Assembly: GCA_036023115.1 (NCBI GenBank)
Contig: JAYKKT010000040.1
Coordinates: forward strand, 3,283,501-3,347,500
Source: Brasenia schreberi
Taxonomy: Eukaryota; Streptophyta; Magnoliopsida; Nymphaeales; Cabombaceae
Direction of reading: 5' to 3'
Length of the DNA stretch: 64,000 bases
Shown: positions 55,219 to 64,000 of the stretch, in pieces
How positions within the stretch are numbered: position 1 is the first letter of the stretch
How the letters are laid out: each line of letters begins with the position of its first letter
The notes under the pieces: generated by a model
The model's input: the letters and a program-made list of their open reading frames with translations, nothing else
The model's database searches: none
Told to the model about the DNA's origin: nothing
Made by a program: the position numbers and the translations under genes

Positions 55219-58200
55219 TCACTTTCGGCTGTACTCATTAAGTACCTGTGGTGATTGTTATTGCATAGAATTGACGACATCTCTTTAGGCATTCCAACTC
55301 ATGCATCCATGGTATGAAAGACAAATTTGTCATGGTTTAGTATGTAATATTTCAAATCGAAATAAAAAATATATATTTATATACTTATTATAGTAGATGA
55401 GATTTACTTAGCGATTGACAAAGATCTATTACTCAGTCATCTAACAGTATCACCTGATTTTGTAAAGTTGGGACATGTTGATCTTCAATATATAGTAAAT
55501 TCTCTCTTGTCTTGCTAGAATGCTTTAGATTCACATCCCCTCTTGTATCTCTCATGATGTTGTCCACGTACTTAATCCATTGCCTTTCTGAAACTTACTC
55601 TAGAAGATGAACTGGTTTCACTCTTATGCCTCTCATGGTCTTAAGCATTTTGTGGCATATCAACTATATCGTTATTGGGCACTACTTGTCGTGGTAGCTC
55701 ACCATGAAAGCACCACCATATTGTGTAGCACGTCGTAAACCCATTTCGTATAAGATGCACCTTCACTATTTCTTTATCAAGAAGTTTTCTATTATCACAA
55801 TTTCAACATCGACAGTAGATTTTTCTATTATTTGTATCCTGATCCAACATAATTGCATGCTCAACAAATGTAAGAATATCAGCTTTATATTCATTATCTT
55901 TCATATGTTCATTATGAGTCTTAGGATTATAGATCCAACTTCTACAAGCTATGTAATCTCTCTCTGTCTCTCCTACAAAGATCATGCATTAAAATATAGT
56001 CAAACAAAATACATGAACATGTATATGACAAAAAAATCACAACTAAAAATGCATTATATGTGTCAACCTTCACGACAACTCCACAAATAGCTAATTTGTT
56101 CCTAAGTCTATAAGGGTTGCAGTCCTCACTCATAAGTGAAAGTTTAAGTTAATATTTCAAATAATACTATGTATCGTTCATAAGTGATATGAGAACTCAG
56201 TGCCCTTAGATGGATAAGTGTATTAAAACAAAACAGAGGATACAAACCTAAACTAAATAGCAAATAACTTGTGTGCACTCACTATGAGTTAATATTTAAG
56301 TATAAATTCATCGTATACTATAGATTGAACAGTGAAATGACCCAATTTGCCTAAAAATGGTTAAACTTTCATGAATTGAACATGCACACAAAAAAGAGTA
56401 AGAACAACAGTAATAAAATAAAAGAAGAAGAAGAAACAATGGTGAGAAAATAAGATGAAGCACAATTCTACTCAAGAATTTTATACAAAAACTTTTATAT
56501 CAAGAACATAAGATGAAGAATAAACCCTAGATGTGGGGAAAAAACTAGGTTTAAAATGAAAAATAAACCCTAGACGTGAAAAAAACCTAAATCTTGAAAA
56601 AGCACTAGATGTAGCAAAAGGTTAGTACATGCATGCTTTTCGCAACAAGAAAAAACCCAAAAAAGAGGGTGGATAGAGAAAATCGATATTTCGCATGAAG
56701 AGAGAACGGGATGCAGTAGAGAGGGCGAGCACAAGGGTCCAGTGAAAGTGAACGGCTCAAGGATCTCTGTCTGAGGAGACTACGATCTCTGACACGAAGG
56801 TTGATGAGGATCAATGAATGTAAACGGTGTCAGAACCCATAGACAAGAGAGCCAGCCAGCGAGAGAGAGAGAGAGACAGAGAGAGAGAGATGGCCACGCG
56901 GAGAAGAGAAAGAAAAAGCACGCGGTAAAATTTTTTGGGCGTTCCCGTGCGTGAGAAAGCTGAGATTACAAAAAGCATCCATGACTGCATTTCCCACTAC
57001 AAATTCAATGTGCAAATGGTTATGATTGTTTCTCCAATGCCGAATCCTCCAGGTCCGGTTTTGCATATGTTTGTCAACAATGGAGATCTGAATACTGACC
57101 GTGCCTTTGGTATTTTACAAAAGCATTGACCACACCCTGTTCAATAGACGCCAACAATCCAGGTTTCAACCATACCTGACGAGTGCATACCCAATCGTGC
57201 CAGCACTGTATGATGCTTTCCTCTTGACCACCGCGATTAGAAGCGGCAAACTGGGACACTCACTCTACTCTTCCCCTGTATCTTAGAAGGTTTTACTGGC
57301 AATGCTTCCCTTCAAATCAGCCAAAGAAACAAACGATTTTTTTTCAGCACTGGTTGTGAGCCGAGGGAGAGTTGATGATGTGATTCACGTTAGGGCACGG
57401 GGAGTCGTCGCCGGAGTTTTATTTAGGGGAAGTATTTCCGGCGGTTGAAATTGCCGAAAACAACGTTAAAGAAACCACCGCAAGTGTTTATAATATTTTC
57501 TGCGGTTTGAGACCCCATATTTCATAATCACGAGATAACTACTCGGATGTTAAAACCCATAAGAAATATAATCTTTTGGTGAATTGATGCTCTTCAGTTT
57601 TTTCAGCAGCAATTGATTTGTTGGTCGTTGGAGAGTTGACAAAGTTGATCCTAATACTTCACAAAAAATTGGAATAATAGATAATTCGCAGACTGTCTGC
57701 AGGGCTTCCGGGGTATTAAAAAGGTTTACACGATTCCTTTTTCATTGTAAACTTTGAACGCAATTCCTTTTTACTGGACCAGTCTATTCATTCTAGTCTC
57801 CTATCTGATGTTTCAGGCGAATAGACGTGGAAAGATTGTGAATCAAATCAAAGTGCACTTCTTGTAAGTTTTAGTGTCACTTGAATCTAGTCGTTGAACT
57901 TTGATGCATAATCCATTTCATTATTCTTCATCCGTGGTTACAGATCATGGTGGTCACAATGCTACTTTCCATCTTGATTGCTTGTCTGTAGTCCAAATGA
58001 TCACTGCGGCAATGGTTGCGAAGCCTTCGGTTTACTCGTTGATGATCTGCTGGAATATTTAACTTCGTTGTATCACAACAGAAGGACATGTCAAGCTTCT
58101 CATGATGGACCTCACAGAAGATTGTGGACGGCTGACAAGCCTATGTTTCAAGTTCTTTCTTTTTGTTTCTTGACCAGTCGTGGAACCAAAATTGACGGTT

Positions 58201-58571
58201 CAGTTGGCTTCCAGTTCAAAGATTTTGCTTGTGCTGGCTCTAGGATCTTTATGGTGACTTCGATGCATAGCTGGAGGACACTCCCAGTGCTATAAGAACC
58301 TAAGGTGCCCATGTTAGATTAATTTTGTGGATCAGCATTAGTTAATTATTAGTCCAATTATAGATAAAATCAAGTAATCATCTTTAGATCAATTGCTAAA
58401 CTTGGGACGGATTGGGTCTTGATTAATTCAAGGTAATCTATGATGGATTGGATTATCTATGAACCCTCTTTGGAAGGCATGGAAGAGAGTGTTCAATTGG
58501 TTTTATGGCTTCACCATCTTCATCACTTGAGCAGGATTGAACAAATATTCTACGAGACAGTAACACAATGC

Positions 58572-58640
58572 ACCGGGCATGAAGTCAAATTTTCAACAAG
58601 AGGTCAGGAGTTCGATACCGGATTGTGCATATAAGGGCTG
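58572..58640 (+). mobile_element. SINE-like head
   Basis: GAGGTCAGGAGTTCGATACC includes a B-box-like word (58608-58619). No tRNA fold is seen. Confidence 0.3.
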
Positions 58641-58889
58641 GCGGTCTACCCAACTCAACGTTCTTTTGTGAAAAAGAAGACCTCCAAGAGCTAAAACCTC
58701 AGGTTTGTTCTTACACCATGGGATCTCCGAAGGTGATGGCTTTATTGGTGGTCTCACTGATCAGATCGAGTTGTGAGAAGTAATGTGTCAGAATGCAACA
58801 GCGTGTACTCCCCAATTTGCTTAAACAAAACGAAATTAAATTTCAAAGTTCGTAAGATACATCTTTTATTGGTAATAGCAGCATTCTAT

Positions 58890-59055
58890 TTAGGTAACCC
58901 TCGGATGAGTCCCCAGTCATGTGCTTCGCGTGCCTCACCACGAGAAGCTAAAGGCACTCCTGCGTTCAGTTCGATTGGAACCCGCTCTTTAACTCCCATG
59001 CTGAACCCAATGAACCAGCACTTCAACTTCATAATATGGCAATGGCTGTGTTAAC
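58890..59055. other. GC-richer segment of unknown origin, possible organelle-derived insert
   Basis: Base composition differs from the AT-rich surroundings. The minus strand reads open for about 48 codons from a methionine (MKLKCWFIGFSMGVKERV... to a stop near 58890), including GVPLASRGEAREAHDWG. This style resembles short ORFs of plant mitochondrial genomes, but I cannot confirm it. Confidence 0.3.
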
Positions 59056-60066
59056 ATTTGGAATCTCTTCTTATTTTTCTGCAAGAAAAAGGTGATGGAG
59101 CTCCAATAGAGTTTAATTATGCATCATTTAATTATTTAATTGTAGAATAAGGTACCGAACCATAAAAGAGATCGACATCAATAAGAGAAAAAAAAGAAAG
59201 AAAAAAGCTTCCAGCAATACATAGAGAACTCAAATGAAAAAACAGGAGCAATATGACAATTTTTGAAAATGAAAAAGTATTTTAAAAAATTAGTACAGGT
59301 ATTTTAGAAATAACGGGAAAAAAGTATGTATATAATAATTTGAGGTGTGCAAATGGTGTATTTCGCTTTAGGTATCACCTTGTGTCAAGCCACTGCTTGA
59401 CACCCCATGTAAACCACATGGAGAGCCCCTTAAATAACACTTGTTAATGAAAACTTCCATCTTTTTCAGTGTCTGAACTGAGACATTGAACTGGCTAGAA
59501 ATCGCGACAGTTTTTAAATGCATTGCTTCTCTAAGCTTCATATCTGAAGCAGTTAGGTCTATGTCTTCTTGAATCAGATTTGAGGCAGGGTGCCACCTGA
59601 TTCAATACTGTAGTATAGAAGGTGAGTCAGACATGTTGGAACAGATAAAAGCAAAGCCACTCTTGAAGTGGTTAACAATGATTCCTTTCTGGTTCTTGGC
59701 GCCTTCCTCTATACCCGTTCAAAATCTCGAACCTAGAAACCAAGAGGGCTGAAAAGGGACAGAAAAGCTACCCAACAGCTAAAAAGAACACGAAAGTCCA
59801 TTTGGTGTCCCTCTTCCTTCTTTTTTCTATTCAAACGTAGGAAAAATAAAGTGAATACCTGACTTTTTATGGCGATTGACTGCATATCAGGTAAACCTTT
59901 AAAACCTTAAAAAATGTAGACATTTTGTAAACTTATATGTATATAGTACATTTGAATTAGAATGACCATCTATTTCCCTGCCCAACACACACGGACCATC
60001 TTTATTCTTGTGTCTGAGATTCGTATGAACACGAAGCCAAGGTCGTCTTTCTTCGTCTGAGGGGAA

Positions 60067-61343
60067 ATGGATGCGCTAAGGAAACAAGCCACCAGATTAC
60101 GGGAACAGGTCGCCAAGCAACAACAGGTATTCCCCCCTCTCTCTCCTCAATTTGGCGGGCCGCTACAAAATGTGGGAATATAATTTGATTTAAGAGCCAC
60201 TCATGATTTCTCATTCTGGAAGGGTTTCTCTTTGAGACTTTTGAGACCCATCAAGATTTTTTCGGTCGATTGAGGAACGCTAGCAATTGGGTTGTTAAGT
60301 TGATAGGTCATGGCTCTTTCTGCCACTTATTTTCTGATTTGTTGATTCAATATGGGTAATGGTTGCCCTAAAATCGTTCCAGCTTCTATACTTTTTCCCT
60401 TTCGAAACAACTGCACTCTCTGTACTTCTCCAAATGCTGAAATGGAAAAACAAGTTACATAAACTAAATATCTATGTGGAGAGAGCTTTTTCAGCATTTT
60501 GGGTGGATCTGTTAAATTGTTTCCCTTTATTGTTGGTCATTGATTAAATTGGACTGGTGAAGAATGCTGGTGCAGTATGTAGATGTCTGTTTGGTGGAAG
60601 TGAAATTGTTGTGCCCCACTACAAGCAAAGACATTGACAACGTTGTGGGGTTTAAGATGACAAATTGGTTTGAAGGTTATGCTCGACAGTCCAAGTGCAG
60701 AGATGTGCTGCCAGGTTACTCATGTACTAATGGGCTTAGTTGATTTGCTCTCTTAAACTTAGGAAATGCCTTATTATGACAGCTATGTCATGTTGCTACT
60801 GGATGCAACCACCTAACTATGTACGTAAGTATTTGAAGTGATACTACTGAGCGCAGGAAAGGTTGCTGATTTAGTCATTGTTTCTGTGCCCAATTTATTG
60901 GGGTCCCTTTGCCTAATGTTTGTTGAATGTTGTTAGCTGATGGTAGTTATGGTCTTGCAGTAGGAATTGTTAGAAAGTCAATGTGTGTATTCAAGTTAAT
61001 ATCAACATGGTTGGCATTGCTTGTTACCAAAACTTTCAGTCAATCTGTTTCTCATAACTAGGTTAGCATCGTAACAATCCTCACCACTCAACGTGCTCAT
61101 GCTTTTGAACTTTATCCATTTTCCTAAGAATTTCATCGTAACCACTCATGATATGGCTCTTTGAATTTATAGAGATTGAGTATTGAATCATCAAATGCCA
61201 GCACATAATCTAGACTTATGGTATCAAAATCAGTTCTTAGTCCATGAGTCATGCTGATAACATCTGTATGGTTGGGCTTCTAGAAAACAGTTTTTTCTGG
61301 ATATTAGGATGGTAGCCAATAAAGGTGGTGAGAAGAAACAAGT

Positions 61344-61374
<31 letters not shown>

Positions 61375-63102
61375 TATATATATATATATATAGAGGTAGG
61401 TAGATAGATAGATATAGATAGACATGGCAGGTCTGGAACAAGGTGAAATTGGAATCGAGAAAACCAAATCCGGAAACGGGTTTGGAACCATGGATCACTC
61501 ATTCGGTTTCAGTTCCATCTTTCATGGAACCAGAACCGATCCGTATTTTTTTGTTTTTTTTAATTTGTTTAATTTTTAATTTTTTACCTTTGCAATTTTG
61601 GACTCAAACCAAAACTGTGCCAGAACTGATGGATATAGCTCCAAGTTTCGGGATAACCGGACATGTCTAGTTGTAGATATATGTACGTGTGTCATCTTCT
61701 GTTTTTTGGCTTATAAAACCTGATCTCTGTACATCAAAATGTAAATCATGTGGATTTTCAGCATTTCAAGAACATATGTATAGTTGGCTTCTCTGTGAGA
61801 TACAATAGAACAAAGTTGTAGAGCTCCAGTGCTACATATACACACAAGCACACACACATAGATACACATATATGTACGTATGTATATGGTTTTCTAGAGT
61901 TCCAGTCCTACAGATATATATATATATACATGTACAAACACACACACATATACATGTACATATAAATAAAGGGAGAGAGAGAGAGGAAGAAAATTCTTTT
62001 TTAATCAAAACTCATGATTTTCTCTCCTTGTCATTCTTATGGCTTTTCTTTTATGATTTCTGAATGCAAAACTTGCATAACTTAGTGAACACATCTGTCT
62101 CAATTATCCTTCAAAAGCAGGTTGTAATATAGTATTTACAAAATTAGTTTGATCCTGTTGTAGACGCATAATACAACTGAATGTCACCTGATATTTGCTT
62201 GGAAATGTTGAACATTCTTTAGATGGGTAAGCAATTCTACATTTATAATCAGTAATCACTGCCTTTCTCTTGCTTTTTTTTCTTTTTTCACAAAAAGCTA
62301 CTACCTCTAATAACAGATGTTTGTGCGTTTTGCTCTTATCATTCCTATTGTTTCTTGTTTCTCTCAGCAATGTATCATCCACTTTACATCCTTATGTTGG
62401 CTTATATATCAAAGTATAACTTATGGTCAGTGCAGATAGTACGTTTGGTTAGTGGCAGATATTATGTTTTGCCACCTTTGCTAGTGCTTCAGGGCTTGGT
62501 AGATTGTGGAATTATCACTGGCTTGGCAATTTTTTGCTATGCATTTTCTAATCAATCGTTTGTGACAAGTCGGTGATTATGTCTCAAAAATATTTCAGGC
62601 TGTTCTCAAGCAGTTTAGTGGAGCTATACTGTTCTCAAGCAGTTTTTGGTGATTACGCAACATCAAAAACTTGAGAAGCTATACATTTCTACTCGTGCTG
62701 GAAAGGTAAACGGTAAACCCCCCTCTTGCTAGCTCACACTGGATTTGTTTACTATTTGTGTCTGAGCTTAGTTTCTTCTTACTGTAGCATTTTCAAAGAG
62801 ACATTGTTCATGGTGTTGAAGGCTTTATTGTTCATGACTCCAAGCAAGTAGAAATTGGTGAGCTATTTTTAATGGTAAATTCATCTAACTTTGATCTTGT
62901 ACGCTATCCTGAGTCCTGACATTATACCCAAATTGTAACCGTTTGGCTAGGAAACAAGTTGTCTGAAGATAGTAGGAAGTACAGTACTGAAAATACTTGT
63001 ACTACTGGTGGGACCTTGGAAAAAGTTGCATTAAGTTTCGCAAAAGCTCGATCTCAACTAGAAAAGGAGCTTGCCAATCTGCTCAAATCCTTGGGAACAC
63101 AG
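60067..63102 (+). CDS. SH3P2-like: SH3 domain-containing protein, SH3P2/SH3P3-like, 5' part; exon 2 disrupted
   Basis: Four exons are visible: 60067-60126, 62599-62705, 62788-62857 and 62951-63102. They encode MDALRKQATRLREQVAKQQQ, then AVLKQF...QHQKLEKLYISTRAGK, HFQRDIVHGVEGFIVHDSKQ and a segment beginning NKLSEDSRKYSTENTCT. This is the N-terminal BAR-like region of SH3P proteins, which bind membranes and act in clathrin-linked and autophagic traffic. The conserved next exon (VAEPLRAMV...) and the SH3 domain should lie beyond the window. Exon 2 as drawn is 107 bp, out of phase, with a TGA stop, because 29 bp are duplicated. Removing them, or splicing to the CAG ending at 62642, restores the frame. 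The 16-17 residues usual between KQF and QHQKL are also largely missing. It may be a pseudogene or a gene with a shifted acceptor. The first intron (2.47 kb) holds a MITE. Confidence 0.82.
61341..61420. repeat. Compound (CT)(TA)(GATA) microsatellite in SH3P intron 1
   Basis: CT units, then TA units, then TAGATAGATA, directly abutting the MITE at 61419. Confidence 0.9.
61419..61669. mobile_element. hAT-type MITE (TAGACATGG family) in SH3P intron 1
   Basis: 251 bp beginning TAGACATGG and ending ACATGTCTA, with AACCGG-like halves. The flanking 8-mers GATATAGA and GTTGTAGA agree at six of eight. Confidence 0.7.
62600..62645 (+). repeat. 29-bp-period direct repeat inside SH3P exon 2
   Basis: CTGTTCTCAAGCAGTTT occurs at 62600-62616 and again, identical, at 62629-62645, with 12 bp between. 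The offset of 29 is not a multiple of three and shifts the reading frame. Confidence 0.95.
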
Positions 63103-64000
63103 GTAGAGCCTCTAGAAGCTAACCCTATTCTCTTTTCTGTTTAACTGTGAAATCTTATATCTCCACAACAACACCAACTAAGCCTTTTTCCATACTAGAC
63201 GGGGTCGACTACATGGATTTTTTGTTTCCACAGGGCCCTATCATGTGCCATACTAGCAGTTAACACAATATAAACTAGATCATTCTTTATTATTTCTTTC
63301 CAACACTTTTTTTGTCGTCCTCTTCCTCTTTTAACATTTTCACAATCTAGTTTTTTATATCTTCTTATAGGAGTGCCCTTTGGTCATCTTTCTACATGTC
63401 CAAACTATATTAAATGATTTTCTCTCATTTTATCCTCTATTGGTGCTACTCCCAATTTATTTCTAATAACTAATATACGGTCTTGTATAGTCCTCTATTT
63501 GTGTAAAATCTTATATCTCCATTTATAGAAAATTATATGGTTTTATATCATACTCTGGTGTTATCCGTATCACATGATATGGTGTGATACGTATCGTATT
63601 GTAGGAAGCCACCACGATATGATACAGGCGATATGCTAAAAAAAAATTCAATTTTTTTTTCAATTTTTTTTTCATTTTGTTTTACAGGTTTATGGCCTCT
63701 CTTCACTTCTCTCCAAGGCATCCTCCGATATGCTTGTTTGGGATTGCAAGCTGTGTATGTAACATGTAAATTCGGGTTTATAATTTCATTTATTGAATAA
63801 GAATAATTTATGAACAAATAAAAATTGTGACAAAATCATTTCCCTTTATGTTGCCAATTTTTAGGTATATTTCTGCTACTAATTTCTAATTTCATAAAAT
63901 CCCAAACAATGAAGAACAATTTGGTTGTCTTGGTTCATTGAATGGGCATTTCACAACTTCACTATTTGAGGGTTCACCTTACATGACTTCCATTGAGTTG
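63103..64000. other. SH3P intron 4 to the window edge
   Basis: It opens with the donor GTAGAG and contains an RTE LINE remnant. I do not find the next conserved SH3P exon before the end of the window. Confidence 0.65.
63163..63500 (-). mobile_element. RTE-type LINE 3' remnant
   Basis: On the minus strand the segment reads LGVAPIEDKMRENHLI, a stop, then FGHVER. This corresponds to the well-known C-terminal end of plant RTE reverse transcriptases (…RLRWFGHV…). Downstream on that strand is the CATGTAGTCGACCCCG tail ending in TTG-type repeats (63163-63256), which matches the copy at 27008-27094. Stops and indels show it is dead. Confidence 0.7.

Larger units (their letters stand above)
51800..60066. 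other. Intergenic region between the protease and SH3P genes
   Basis: The first part carries the protease promoter. A (CT)n(TA)n repeat is at 51911-51943. An exon-like ORF at 52615-52839, a decayed 1.1-kb duplication (53.4-55.2 kb), SINE-like heads at 54.3 and 58.6 kb, and an odd GC-richer segment at 58.89-59.05 kb are listed separately. Open frames at 55704-56090, 56935-57286 and 57978-58295 are of normal composition but match no family I know. Confidence 0.65.

Noticed and set aside
63670..63780. The next SH3P exon, from a TTTTACAG followed by GTTTATGGCC
   Set aside because: It translates VYGLSSLLSKASSDMLVWD and does not match the conserved VAEPLRAMV block expected after GTQ.

Overview
This is a stretch of flowering-plant nuclear DNA. 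The evidence is five plant-type protein genes with GT-AG introns, very AT-rich intergenic DNA, very long (CT)n and (TA)n microsatellites, and remnants of plant transposons (hAT-type MITEs, an RTE LINE 3' end, SINE-like pieces). The species cannot be fixed from the sequence alone. I saw no rRNA gene, convincing tRNA gene, CRISPR array, viral gene or bacterial-type operon. Only about 10 kb of the 64 kb is exon.

Layout. 0-7.3 kb: intergenic, with a 241-bp hAT-type MITE that has a perfect 8-bp target duplication, a Z-DNA-prone repeat, and a 1.4-kb array of degenerate TAA triplets. 7.5-8.1 kb (+): an intronless BRH1-like RING-H2 ubiquitin ligase of 179 aa. 8.1-13.5 kb: intergenic. 13.6-18.9 kb (-): a four-exon DUF630/DUF632 protein, 796 aa, with an N-myristoylation start. 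19-37.8 kb: gene-free DNA rich in microsatellites, foldback MITEs and retroposon tails. 37.9-38.9 kb (-): a two-exon class-I-like GATA transcription factor, 305 aa. 39-45.6 kb: gene-free, with three MITEs. 45.7-51.5 kb (-): an 11-exon subtilisin-like serine protease, 765 aa with a complete catalytic triad, closest in my memory to SBT3.18. 51.8-60 kb: gene-free apart from an unassigned exon-like ORF and a decayed duplication. 60.07-63.10 kb (+): the first four exons of an SH3P2/SH3P3-like SH3-domain protein running off the window. Its second exon is frameshifted by a 29-bp duplication unless a new splice acceptor made by that duplication is used.

The genes are unrelated single-copy plant genes, each with its own promoter; nothing suggests a cluster or pathway. 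I traced the exon joins by hand, and phase is preserved across every junction of the DUF630/632, GATA and protease genes. The points most worth a second look are the SH3P exon 2 duplication, the TAA array beside BRH1, the hAT-type MITE family with TAGACATG ends, a foldback MITE family, the strict CT-TA-GA order of the compound microsatellites, and a 60-bp perfect inverted match between a protease intron and distant intergenic DNA.
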